The notes under the pieces are model-generated. The model searched no databases. It was not told the DNA's origin and worked only from the letters and a program-made list of their open reading frames with translations. Shown piece after piece: positions 30,414 to 38,582 of a stretch of 64,000 bases of DNA (position 1 is its first letter; each line of letters begins with the position of its first letter). Made by a program: the position numbers and the translations under genes. Origin of the DNA: Sphingomonas corticis (GTDB lineage Bacteria > Pseudomonadota > Alphaproteobacteria > Sphingomonadales > Sphingomonadaceae); NCBI RefSeq assembly GCF_012035195.1, contig NZ_JAAVJH010000001.1, forward strand, positions 62,001 through 126,000. Direction: 5' to 3'.

Positions 30414-31268
30414 ATGGAGCGGTTCGAGGGCACGCAGGATTATGTCGCCACCGACGACCTGAAGGTCGCCGTCAACGCCGCCGTCACGCTGCGCCGGCCG
30501 CTGCTGGTGAAGGGCGAGCCCGGCACCGGCAAGACCGTCCTCGCTCACGAGATCGCCAAGGCGACCGGCGCGCCGCTGATCGAGTGGAACGTCAAATCGA
30601 CGACGAAGGCGCAGCAGGGCCTGTACGAGTATGACGCGGTCGCCCGACTGCGCGACGGCCAGCTGGGCGACGAGCGCGTCCACGACATCGCCAACTACAT
30701 CCGCCGTGGCAAGTTGTGGGAGGCGTTCACCGCGCCGCAGGTGCCCGTCCTGCTGATCGACGAGATCGACAAGGCGGACATCGAGTTCCCCAACGACCTG
30801 CTGCAGGAACTCGACCGCATGGAGTTCCACGTCTACGAGACGAAGGAGACCGTGCGTGCCGCGGAGCGGCCGATCGTGGTCATCACATCGAACAACGAGA
30901 AGGAGCTGCCCGACGCCTTCCTGCGCCGCTGCTTCTTCCACTACATCAAGTTTCCCGATCGCGACACGATGCAGGCGATCGTCGACGTCCACTTCCCGGG
31001 CATCCAGCGGATGCTGGTGAGCAAGGCGATGGACATCTTCTACGAGGTGCGCGACGTGCCGGGCCTGAAGAAGAAGCCGTCGACCAGCGAGCTGCTCGAC
31101 TGGCTGAAGCTGATCCTGCACGAGGACATGCCGCTGGAGGTTCTGCAGAACCGCGACCCGACCAAGGCGATCCCGCCGCTCCACGGCGCCCTGCTGAAGA
31201 ACGAGGCCGACGTGATGCTGTTCGAGCGTCTGGCCTTTATGGCGAGGAGACAGACTAACAAGGGTTAA
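30414..31268 (+). CDS. MoxR-family AAA+ ATPase
   Basis: 284 residues. Walker A GEPGTGKTVL (about residues 36-45), Walker B VLLIDEIDKAD (about 109-119), sensor 1 VITSNNEKELPDAF and an Arg finger in FLRRCFFHY. MoxR ATPases act with VWA-domain partners as chaperones for metal-enzyme maturation. The partner gene is 32890-34068. The pair MoxR plus CoxE-like VWA is usual, but here two genes lie between. The start at 30414 was chosen because the longer frame back to 29421 covers other genes. Confidence 0.92.
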   Translation: MERFEGTQDYVATDDLKVAVNAAVTLRRPLLVKGEPGTGKTVLAHEIAKATGAPLIEWNVKSTTKAQQGLYEYDAVARLRDGQLGDERVHDIANYIRRGKLWEAFTAPQVPVLLIDEIDKADIEFPNDLLQELDRMEFHVYETKETVRAAERPIVVITSNNEKELPDAFLRRCFFHYIKFPDRDTMQAIVDVHFPGIQRMLVSKAMDIFYEVRDVPGLKKKPSTSELLDWLKLILHEDMPLEVLQNRDPTKAIPPLHGALLKNEADVMLFERLAFMARRQTNKG

Positions 31269-31348
31269 GCTTTCGTTCGATCCCGTCTTTCGTCCGCTTT
31301 GTCGCATGTTAAACTGTAACAAAACGGGTAAACCGACTTGGGGGGCGG

Positions 31349-32278
31349 ATGATCGAGAGCGGGACGCACACCGTGGGTGTGCGAGTGGAGGATTTCGGCC
31401 TGCCGCCGGGGACGGCGCTGCGTGTCGACCTGCCGGCGCCGGCATTGCGGCCGTTCCTGACGCACTATCACGTGCTCGATTCCGATCCCGGCCTCCACGA
31501 CGGCGTGGTCAGCTGGGCGCTGCCGGGATGGCCGCTGATCCGCCTGATCCTGACCGACGCGCCGATGACGCTGCGGATCGGCAACCGCCTGTACGATCCG
31601 ATCCCGCCGGCCGCCCTCTACGGCTTCGCCAGCCGCGCGCGCCAGATGACCACGCACGGCGGGGTGACGGTGGGCATCGGCCTGACCCCGCTCGGCTGGG
31701 CGCGGATGATCGCCGCTCCCGCCGATCGCCTGCGCGACCAGGTGGTGCCGCTGGAGGACCACCTGCCCGCCACGCGCATCGCGGCGCTGCGGCGCGACCT
31801 GCGCGACAGCGACGGCAGTCGGGAAGTGGCGGCGCTGCTGGACGCGTTCTTCGCGCCGCTGCTGGCCGTACCCAACCGGGCGGAAGCGGGCATTGAGATG
31901 CTGATGCGGCTGGTGGCGGACGACCGCGTCCACGACATCGCGACCGCGAGCGAGGCGGCGGGCATGAGTCAGACGACGCTGCGGCGCCTGGCCACGCGAT
32001 ACTTCGGCTTTCCGCCCAAGACGCTGCTGGTGCAGCAGCGCTTCCTGCGTTCGCTGCGCCGGATGCTGATGGCGGGCAACAAGCCGGATTACTCGCAGAT
32101 CGCACCGACCTATTTCGACAAGTCGCATTTCCTGCGGGATGCCGACCGCTTCCTCGGCATGACGCCGCGGCGCTTCATGCTGCTCGACAACCGCTATATG
32201 CTGGCCGTCATGCGCGCGCGCACGCTGGTGACGGAAGCGGACCGGGCGGGCGACGATGCGTTAACCATGGCGCGATAG
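31349..32278 (+). CDS. AraC-family transcriptional regulator
   Basis: 309 residues. The N-terminal about 200 residues resemble a cupin-type sensor domain. The C-terminal AraC DNA-binding domain (about residues 195-280) has one helix-turn-helix at IATASEAAGMSQTTLRRLATR and the second around YSQIAPTYFDKSHFLRDADRFLG, ending in the family phrase MTPRRF. Upstream lies an AT-rich stretch (about 31311-31326, TGTAACAAAACGG) that may hold its promoter. Target genes unknown; it separates moxR from its usual partner gene. Confidence 0.87.
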   Translation: MIESGTHTVGVRVEDFGLPPGTALRVDLPAPALRPFLTHYHVLDSDPGLHDGVVSWALPGWPLIRLILTDAPMTLRIGNRLYDPIPPAALYGFASRARQMTTHGGVTVGIGLTPLGWARMIAAPADRLRDQVVPLEDHLPATRIAALRRDLRDSDGSREVAALLDAFFAPLLAVPNRAEAGIEMLMRLVADDRVHDIATASEAAGMSQTTLRRLATRYFGFPPKTLLVQQRFLRSLRRMLMAGNKPDYSQIAPTYFDKSHFLRDADRFLGMTPRRFMLLDNRYMLAVMRARTLVTEADRAGDDALTMAR

Positions 32279-32279
32279 G

Positions 32280-32828
32280 ATGCGGCGGATGCGCTCCCCT
32301 CTCCTCGCGCTCGCCCTGGCGGCGCTACCGGCGGCACCGGCCTCCGGCGCCTCGCTGCTGGATTATGTCGGCCAGTGCGTTCCGTTCGCGCGGGCGGCGT
32401 CGGGCATCGCGATCTACGGCGACGCCTGGACGTGGTGGGAACAGGCGGCGGGCCGCTATCGCCGCGGCTCGACGCCGCGGGTCGGCGCGGTGATCGTGTT
32501 CGAGCGGTCGGCGCAGCTGCGCCTCGGTCACGTCGCCGTCGTCAGCCGGGTGGTGGAGGCGCGCACGGTGATGCTGACCCACGCCAACTGGTCGCGGCAG
32601 AACGGCGCGCGCGGCCATGCGGAGCAGGACGTGACGCTGCACGACGTGTCGCCCGGCAACGACTGGAGCCGCGTGCGGGTATGGTACCGCGACACGGGCG
32701 GATTGGGCGGCACGGTCTATCCGGTGGCGGGTTTCATCTACGGCGACGCCGCGCCCGCAGCGGAGCTGACCGGCGCGGCGCCGGACGACGTCGGGGCGCT
32801 GATCGACGCCTATGTGACGGCACGCTGA
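32280..32828 (+). CDS. Exported CHAP-domain protein
   Basis: 182 residues. Signal peptide (LLALALAALPAAPASGA; cleavage near residue 24), then a CHAP (NlpC/P60-like) domain with catalytic Cys in YVGQCVPFAR and His in LGHVAVVSRV, and a downstream polar residue in LTHANWS. CHAP enzymes cleave peptidoglycan peptides or glutathionylspermidine-type amides in the periplasm. It starts 1 base after the AraC gene, so it is probably in the same transcript. Small CHAP proteins like this are common in sphingomonads, with no assigned role. Confidence 0.86.
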   Translation: MRRMRSPLLALALAALPAAPASGASLLDYVGQCVPFARAASGIAIYGDAWTWWEQAAGRYRRGSTPRVGAVIVFERSAQLRLGHVAVVSRVVEARTVMLTHANWSRQNGARGHAEQDVTLHDVSPGNDWSRVRVWYRDTGGLGGTVYPVAGFIYGDAAPAAELTGAAPDDVGALIDAYVTAR

Positions 32829-32889
32829 GCAGACCCGTTCTTCGAAACCCGGCTGGACAGCCGCGTCCGCCCGCGCCACGGTGGCGCCC

Positions 32890-34068
32890 ATGTTCCTCCA
32901 CTTCCTCGACGAGCTCCGCGCCGCGGGCATCCCGGCCAGCCTGAAGGAGCATCTGATCCTGCTCGAAGCGCTCGATCGCGACGTGATCGACCGCTCGCCG
33001 GAGGAATTCTACTATCTGAGCCGCGCGGTCTACGTGAAGGACGAGGGGCTGCTCGACCGCTTCGACCAGGTGTTCGGCAAGGTCTTCAAGGGGCTGGAGA
33101 CCAGCTACGCGCCGGCGGGCGCCGAGGTGCCGGAGGACTGGCTGAAGGCGGTGGCCGCCAAGTACCTGACCCCCGAGGAGATGGAGGCGATCAAGTCGCT
33201 CGGTTCCTGGGACGAGATCATGGAGACGCTGAAGAAGCGGCTGGAGGAGCAGCAGAAGCGCCACCAGGGCGGCAGCAAGTGGGTCGGCACCGGCGGTACC
33301 AGCCCCTACGGCAACAGCGGCTACAATCCCGAGGGCGTGCGGATCGGCGGCGAATCGAAGGAGAAGCGCGCGATCAAGGTGTGGGACCAGCGCGAGTTCA
33401 AGAACCTGGACAACACGCGCGAGCTGGGCACCCGCAACATCAAGGTGGCGCTGCGCCGGCTGCGCAAGTTCGCGCGCGAGGGCGCGCAGGACGAACTGGA
33501 CATCGACGCCACGATCGACGGCACCGCGCGTCAGGGCTGGTTGGACGTCCACATGCGCGCGGAGCGGCGCAATGCGGTGAAGCTGCTGCTGTTCCTCGAC
33601 GTCGGCGGATCGATGGATCCGTTCGTCAAGCTGGTGGAGGAGCTGTTTAGCGCGGCGACGACCGAGTTCAAGAACCTGGAATTCTTCTACTTCCACAATT
33701 GCCCGTACGAGGGCGTGTGGAAGGACAACAGGCGCCGGTTCCAGGAACGCACGCCGATGTGGGATGTGCTGCACAAGTTCGGCCACGACTACAAGCTGGT
33801 CTTCGTCGGCGACGCCGCGATGAGCCCGTACGAGATCACGCATCCCGGCGGGTCGGTCGAGCATTTCAACGAGGAAGCGGGCGCGGTGTGGATGCACCGG
33901 ATGACCACCACCTATCCCGCCGCGGTGTGGCTGAACCCCGTGGCCGAGGCGCAGTGGAACTACTCGCAGTCGACGAAGATCATCAGGGAGCTGATGACCG
34001 ACCGCATGTATCCGCTGACGCTGGCCGGGCTGGACGACGCGATGCGCGAACTGACGCGCAAGCGGTGA
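32890..34068 (+). CDS. CoxE-like VWA-domain protein
   Basis: 392 residues from the ATG at 32890. N-terminal helical part (about 1-200) with a glycine-rich linker (GGSKWVGTGGTSPYGNSGYN), then a VWA domain with the MIDAS-type motif LFLDVGGSMDPFV (about residue 236), where the usual first serine is Gly, as in this subfamily. Later metal-site partners are in FVGDAAMSPYE. Expected partner of the MoxR ATPase at 30414. Ends 3 bases from the convergent RNase T2 gene. Confidence 0.87.
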   Translation: MFLHFLDELRAAGIPASLKEHLILLEALDRDVIDRSPEEFYYLSRAVYVKDEGLLDRFDQVFGKVFKGLETSYAPAGAEVPEDWLKAVAAKYLTPEEMEAIKSLGSWDEIMETLKKRLEEQQKRHQGGSKWVGTGGTSPYGNSGYNPEGVRIGGESKEKRAIKVWDQREFKNLDNTRELGTRNIKVALRRLRKFAREGAQDELDIDATIDGTARQGWLDVHMRAERRNAVKLLLFLDVGGSMDPFVKLVEELFSAATTEFKNLEFFYFHNCPYEGVWKDNRRRFQERTPMWDVLHKFGHDYKLVFVGDAAMSPYEITHPGGSVEHFNEEAGAVWMHRMTTTYPAAVWLNPVAEAQWNYSQSTKIIRELMTDRMYPLTLAGLDDAMRELTRKR

Positions 34069-34071
34069 CGC

Positions 34072-34806
34072 TCAGCGCGGGCCGTCCGGACCTCGCCAGA
34101 TCCGCAGCCGCTCCGACGACGCCGCGCCGCCCTGGTGCGCGGGGCAGGCCCGATAGCGGAAGCGGGTATCGGCGCAGAGCCAGATCTCGTCCAGCCAGCC
34201 CTGCCGCGTCGTCGTGACGCGCATCATCGACGCGCGCATCCCGGGGTTGGCGCGCGCGACCTCCTCCGCCAGCGCCCCCACGGTCAGCGCTGGCCGACGC
34301 GACAGCGCGTCCATGTCGGGAAAGCGCAAGGCGCGATACATCGCCGTCGATCGCGCGAAATAGCGGTCGGCCGTGCTGCCCGCCATGCAGGTGCCGTGCT
34401 TGGCCCATTCGTGCTGCAGCAGCTGCGCAGACGGCGTGGCGCACAGGTTGCGGCGGATCGTGGCGCGGGGGAGGATCGCGGTGGGGCGGCAATATTGCGG
34501 CCACTCCTTGCCCACGCCATCGGGCCACAGGCCGTGCAGCGTGAAGCCGAAGCGGCTGCCGCCGCCGCACTGGAAGCGCGACGCCGCGCGGTCTCGCGCG
34601 GTGCGGCAATATTCCGGCGACCAGCTGATCGCGAGCGTGTAGCTGCCGATGGGCAGGCGGCGGACCGGCTGGCGATCGTCGGGCAGGTCCGGCGACGGCC
34701 GCGGCACCTCGCGCGGTACCGCGCAAGACAGCGCCTGTGCGTGGGCCTGCGCGGGGACTTGAGCGGAGATGGCGCCGGTCAGCGCGGCGGCGAGCGGGAG
34801 CCTCAC
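34072..34806 (-). CDS. Exported ribonuclease T2
   Basis: 244 residues. Signal peptide about residues 1-23 (LPLAAALTGAISAQVPAQAHA). Both catalytic segments are intact: CAS-I FTLHGLWPDG (His about residue 90) and CAS-II EWAKHGTC (His about 136). Cys residues suggest disulfides. Likely a periplasmic or secreted RNA-scavenging endonuclease that gives 2',3'-cyclic ends. Its start overlaps the stop of the next upstream gene (ATGA), so it is the last gene of a four-gene unit with nadC. Confidence 0.93.
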   Translation of the reverse strand: MRLPLAAALTGAISAQVPAQAHAQALSCAVPREVPRPSPDLPDDRQPVRRLPIGSYTLAISWSPEYCRTARDRAASRFQCGGGSRFGFTLHGLWPDGVGKEWPQYCRPTAILPRATIRRNLCATPSAQLLQHEWAKHGTCMAGSTADRYFARSTAMYRALRFPDMDALSRRPALTVGALAEEVARANPGMRASMMRVTTTRQGWLDEIWLCADTRFRYRACPAHQGGAASSERLRIWRGPDGPR

Positions 34807-35249
34807 GCCTCCTCCTCCGCCGGCTCAACCGCGGCGTCATCCTCGCCGAACCACTCGCGCGCGTCCTCGCCGAACAGCGGGAAGACCGACGCGACGGTCA
34901 GCGCCGAGGTGACGAGCGCCAGCAGCTTGAACGGCATGGTCGCCCCGCCCGGCCGCACCAGCGCGATCACCTCCACCACCAGCAGCACCGCGGACACCGC
35001 CGCCGCGGCGATGGCGAGCCACTTGCCCGCCACGCTGCCGCGCCGGGCGGCAAGGTACCAGATGCCGACGTTCGCCGCCGCCATCGCGACGAGGAAGGCC
35101 GCGAGCACCCAGCCGTTGCCCCGCCCCGCGGGCTGCGCCTCGAACTGGGCGACGCGGGTGGACCAGGTGAGCGCCTGCTGCGCGATCCACAGCACGAGCG
35201 ATAGGAGGAACAGCCGCTCGAAAGCGGTGACGGAGCGGGGGCGGATCAC
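34803..35249 (-). CDS. Four-span membrane protein of unknown function
   Basis: 148 residues, GTG start overlapping the nadC stop (GTGA). Four hydrophobic segments (about residues 12-30, 44-66, 74-96 and 107-122) and an acidic C-terminal tail (GEDAREWFGEDDAAVEPAEEEA, cited in part). No family recognised. Coupled to nadC upstream and RNase T2 downstream by 4-base overlaps. Confidence 0.72.
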   Translation of the reverse strand: MIRPRSVTAFERLFLLSLVLWIAQQALTWSTRVAQFEAQPAGRGNGWVLAAFLVAMAAANVGIWYLAARRGSVAGKWLAIAAAAVSAVLLVVEVIALVRPGGATMPFKLLALVTSALTVASVFPLFGEDAREWFGEDDAAVEPAEEEA

Positions 35250-36103
35250 GCGGGGGAGCTTTCGGAGGCGAGGTTGAAGTCGAGGCCGATGTCGGCGGCG
35301 GGCGCCGACTGCGTCAGGCGGCCGACGCTGACGTAGGTGACGCCGGTCTCGGCGATGGCGCGGATCGTGTCCAGCGTGACGCCTCCCGACGCCTCGGTCG
35401 GCACGCGGCCGCCCACCAGCGTCACCGCGCCGCGCAGCACCGGGGGCGGCATGTTGTCGAGCAGCAGGTGCGTGGCCCCCGCGGCGAGCGCGGGTTCGAT
35501 CTGGTCGATCCGATCGACCTCGACGATGATCCGGGCGATGCCGGCCGCCTTCGCGCGCGCCGCCGCCGCACCGACGCCGCCCGCCACGGCGACGTGGTTG
35601 TCCTTGATCATCGCGGCGTCGAACAGCCCCATGCGATGGTTCCGCGCGCCGCCGGTGCGCGTGGCGTATTTCTCCAGTCGGCGCAGGCCGGGGATGGTCT
35701 TGCGCGTGTCGAGCAGGGTGGCGCCGGTGCCCGCGATGCGATCGACATAGGCGCGCGTCATCGTGGCGATGCCGGACAGGTGCTGGACGGTGTTGAGCGC
35801 GGATCGCTCCGCGGTCAGCAGCGCGCGCGCGCGGCCGGCGACGCGCATCAGCTCGCTGCCCGCGGGCACGCGGTCGCCGTCGGCGACCAGCAGCTCGATC
35901 GTGGCCCCGGCATCGAGCCGGCGGAAGAAGGCGGCGGCGATCTCCAGCCCGCACACGGTGATGGCGTCGCGGCTGTCCATCACCGCGTCGAAGCGGGCGT
36001 CGGCGGGGATCACCGCGGCGGACGTGACGTCCCCCTCCTCGCCCAGATCCTCGGCGAGGGTCGAGGCGACGAAGGCGTCGAGATCGAAACCGTCGATGGT
36101 CAA
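35246..36103 (-). CDS. nadC: Nicotinate-nucleotide pyrophosphorylase (quinolinate phosphoribosyltransferase)
   Basis: 285 residues, TTG start within a TTGA overlap with the SH3 gene. Converts quinolinate and PRPP to nicotinate mononucleotide in NAD synthesis. The motif set is typical: N-terminal FVASTLAEDLGEEGDVTS, RALLTAERSALNTVQHLSGIAT (cited to 20 or less), LDTRKTIPGLR, KDNHVA and the PRPP-binding VGRLTQSAPA near the C-terminus. nadA and nadB are not in the window. Confidence 0.95.
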   Translation of the reverse strand: MTIDGFDLDAFVASTLAEDLGEEGDVTSAAVIPADARFDAVMDSRDAITVCGLEIAAAFFRRLDAGATIELLVADGDRVPAGSELMRVAGRARALLTAERSALNTVQHLSGIATMTRAYVDRIAGTGATLLDTRKTIPGLRRLEKYATRTGGARNHRMGLFDAAMIKDNHVAVAGGVGAAAARAKAAGIARIIVEVDRIDQIEPALAAGATHLLLDNMPPPVLRGAVTLVGGRVPTEASGGVTLDTIRAIAETGVTYVSVGRLTQSAPAADIGLDFNLASESSPA

Positions 36104-36582
36104 GGCAACGTCTCCCCCACCTCGACACCCCACAGGTCGCGCTGCTCCACGTAGCCCGCCTGCCCCTTCACGTCGAAGCGGCACCAGCCGCCGCCGCACT
36201 CGCTGACGCGGCCGACCACGCCGGGCGCAGCGCGATAGGCGACACGGGTGCCGGCGGGGCGGTCGCGCATCTCGATGGGCTGGGGTGCGGTGACAATCGC
36301 GGTCCGCCGCTCGCTGACCAGCGCCTTCAGCATCCAGCCGGTGGTGCCGCCGGGATCCTCCACCTTGCGCCAGTCCTGGAACGCGTCGACGACCCGCACC
36401 GGCAGGTCGGGCCGGACGTACAGCCAGCTGGCGGGGAAGTTGCGCCCCGGCCCGGTGCGCATCCGCGCCTTGGCCGCGGCGATCGAGGCGAAATAGGCGG
36501 GCTTCTTCGCCGGCGCCTGCTGCGCGGACGCGCCGCTCGCCGCGATCGCACCGGCCACCACCGTCAGAAGAACCCCTCGCAC
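36100..36582 (-). CDS. Exported SH3-domain (SH3b) protein
   Basis: 160 residues. Signal peptide at the N-terminus (GVLLTVVAGAIAASGASA), then two bacterial SH3-like modules (ARMRTGPGRNFPASW.. and EMRDRPAGTRVAYRA..), with WMLKALVS and CRFDVKGQAGYV strands. Such periplasmic SH3 proteins may bind peptidoglycan. It overlaps nadC by TTGA and is probably the first gene of a unit ending with RNase T2. Confidence 0.87.
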   Translation of the reverse strand: MRGVLLTVVAGAIAASGASAQQAPAKKPAYFASIAAAKARMRTGPGRNFPASWLYVRPDLPVRVVDAFQDWRKVEDPGGTTGWMLKALVSERRTAIVTAPQPIEMRDRPAGTRVAYRAAPGVVGRVSECGGGWCRFDVKGQAGYVEQRDLWGVEVGETLP

Positions 36583-36679
36583 CCGTACACCCCCGCTTCC
36601 CTCGTTCCTCCTCCTTGCCGCGCGGCGGCGGCGGCATCAACCGTTGACGCGACCGCGGCGCACGGCCAATCCCGCTTTC

Positions 36680-37675
36680 ATGGTCGAGCGTCGCTGTCCC
36701 CACCCGAAAGTGATCGTCACGCGCGAGCTGCCCGACGCGGTGATGACGCGGCTGGAGGACCTGTTCGACGCGACGAACAACCGCGGCGATGCGCCGATGC
36801 CGCGCGAGGCGCTGGCCGCGGCGATGCGCGAGGCGGACGTGCTGGTGCCCGCCGTCACCGACACGATCGACGCCGCGCTGATCGCGCAGGCGGGCGAGCG
36901 GTTGCGGCTGATCGCGAACTTCGGCGCTGGCGTGAACCATATCGACCTGAAGGCGGCGCGGGCGCGCGGCATCATCGTCACGAACACGCCGGGCGTCTTG
37001 TCGGAGGACACCGCCGACATGACGATGGCGCTGATCCTGTCCGTTCCGCGCCGGCTGGCGGAGGGCGAGAAGCTGGTCCGGTCGGGCGAGTGGAAGGGGT
37101 GGAGCCCCGGCGGGATGCTGGGCTATCGCATCGGCGGCAAGGCGCTGGGCATCGTCGGCATGGGACGCATCGGGCAGGCGGTGGCGCGGCGCGCGCGCGC
37201 GTTCGGCCTGTCGATCCACTATCACAACCGCCACCGCCTGCCCAAGGTGGTGGAGGCCGAGCTGCACGCCGAATGGCACCCGAACCTGGACGAACTGCTG
37301 GGCGCGGTGGACATCCTGACGCTGCACACGCCGCTGAACGCCGACAGCCGCGACCTGATCGACCGCCGCCGCATCGCGCTGCTGCGCCCGCACGTCTTCG
37401 TCATCAACGCCAGCCGCGGCGGCATCCTGGACGAGGATGCGCTGGTCGAGGCGCTGGAGGCGGGCCGCCTCGCCGGGGCGGGGCTGGACGTGTGGCGGCA
37501 CGAGCCGGAGATCGACCCGCGGCTGCTGGCGCTCCCCAACGTCGTCATGACGCCCCACATGGGCTCGGCCACCTACGAGGGGCGCGTGGCGTCGGGCGAG
37601 CGGGTGATCCAGAACATCCGCATGTGGGCCGACGGGCATCGTCCGCCCGACCAGGTGCTCGAAGGCTGGGCCTGA
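36680..37675 (+). CDS. D-isomer 2-hydroxyacid dehydrogenase (glyoxylate/hydroxypyruvate reductase type)
   Basis: 331 residues. NAD(P)-binding motif ALGIVGMGRIGQAVARRA (about residue 155), substrate-binding Arg in VINASRGGILDEDAL (about 240), Glu in HEPEIDP and catalytic His in MTPHMGSAT (about 290) complete the active site. N-terminal VIVTRELPDAVMTRLEDLF matches D-glycerate dehydrogenases. The ATG at 36680 fits the family start; the upstream frame to 36644 has no good ribosome site. Convergent with the PilZ gene, 6 bases apart. Confidence 0.9.
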   Translation: MVERRCPHPKVIVTRELPDAVMTRLEDLFDATNNRGDAPMPREALAAAMREADVLVPAVTDTIDAALIAQAGERLRLIANFGAGVNHIDLKAARARGIIVTNTPGVLSEDTADMTMALILSVPRRLAEGEKLVRSGEWKGWSPGGMLGYRIGGKALGIVGMGRIGQAVARRARAFGLSIHYHNRHRLPKVVEAELHAEWHPNLDELLGAVDILTLHTPLNADSRDLIDRRRIALLRPHVFVINASRGGILDEDALVEALEAGRLAGAGLDVWRHEPEIDPRLLALPNVVMTPHMGSATYEGRVASGERVIQNIRMWADGHRPPDQVLEGWA

Positions 37676-37681
37676 CCCGCC

Positions 37682-38305
37682 CTATCGGCGCTCGACCTCG
37701 TGCAGCCAGGCGGTGACGTCCGCCATGCCGAACGGGCGGTCGAACAGGCAGCCGTAGTGCGTCCGCTGCCGGCGCAGCACGCGCGCGCCGATCGGCGGCA
37801 GGCCGGGCAGGTCCAGCCGCACGCGCCCCAGCGCCAGCGGATCGTCACAGGCGAGGCGAAGGCCGTGGGTGGAGATGTCAATCGTCGTGCCCTGCCACGT
37901 GCCGGACGCGTCGGTGATCGCGACCGGCTGCGCGATCGTCAGCCGCGGCATCCGCCGGCGCAGCTCCGCCTCGCCGCCGCCGCTGCGGTCCAGCACGTGC
38001 GACAGCGGCGTCTTTCGCTCGAATTCAAGCCCCGCCCGCCCGTCGCGCACCCAGCGCACGCGCGCGGGGATACGCACGCCGGTGGCGACGACCAGATCGA
38101 GCGCGTCGTCCACCGCCAGCGGCACGATCGTCTCCACCATCGCCCCCTGCGTCGACAGATTGCGGATGATGCCCAGGCCGCGCCCCCGCGCGGCCTCGAT
38201 CGCGGAGGCGCGATGAAGCGTGATGGTGCGCGTCGCCGCGCGGTTCTCGACGGGACGCGCCACCTCCGCGCCTTGCCCGGAGGCGGCCGGCACCGCGCTA
38301 GCCAT
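37682..38305 (-). CDS. Tandem PilZ-domain protein (putative c-di-GMP binder)
   Basis: 207 residues with two PilZ-like halves. The second keeps both c-di-GMP motifs: RMPR-type RxxxR (about residues 118-122) and DISTHG (DxSxxG, about 144-149). The first has RAATR and NLSTQG, where Asp is replaced by Asn, so it may bind weakly or only mediate contacts. It is the last gene of the chemotaxis operon and overlaps the small gene before it by 8 bases, which suggests c-di-GMP input to the chemotaxis system. Confidence 0.85.
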   Translation of the reverse strand: MASAVPAASGQGAEVARPVENRAATRTITLHRASAIEAARGRGLGIIRNLSTQGAMVETIVPLAVDDALDLVVATGVRIPARVRWVRDGRAGLEFERKTPLSHVLDRSGGGEAELRRRMPRLTIAQPVAITDASGTWQGTTIDISTHGLRLACDDPLALGRVRLDLPGLPPIGARVLRRQRTHYGCLFDRPFGMADVTAWLHEVERR

Positions 38306-38582
38306 GCGCCTGCCCCATCCTGGCTCTCAGCGCATCCAGCCGGATCGCCGTCAGCGGATCCTCGCCGGCGACGCGGCGGCGCAGGACGCCGGCGATCTCG
38401 CCCAGCACCTGCGTCACCTGGTCGAAGCATTGCAGCGCGGCCATATGCCCGGCGGCGATGGCGGGATCGCTGCACAGCGCCGCCGCCGACGTCTCCAGGC
38501 TGACGCCCGCCCGATCGAGCTCGTCCGCCAGCCGCTCGTCGAGCGCTCCCCCGGCGGGCACGGGGTGCCGCGACCTAACCAC
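38298..38582 (-). CDS. Small helical chemotaxis-operon protein with a CheZ-like DxxxQ motif
   Basis: 94 residues from a GTG at 38582 (8-base overlap with the CheB-like gene); a GTG at 38561 is an alternative. All-helical by appearance, no signal or membrane segment. Residues 51-61 read QCFDQVTQVLG: Asp54 and Gln58 have the DxxxQ spacing used by CheZ and by phosphatase-active kinases to place water on a phospho-receiver, and CheZ has a similar FQDLTGQVI. Position between cheB-like and pilZ supports a chemotaxis role. The phosphatase role is inference; the real family is not recognised. Confidence 0.6.
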   Translation of the reverse strand: MVRSRHPVPAGGALDERLADELDRAGVSLETSAAALCSDPAIAAGHMAALQCFDQVTQVLGEIAGVLRRRVAGEDPLTAIRLDALRARMGQAHG

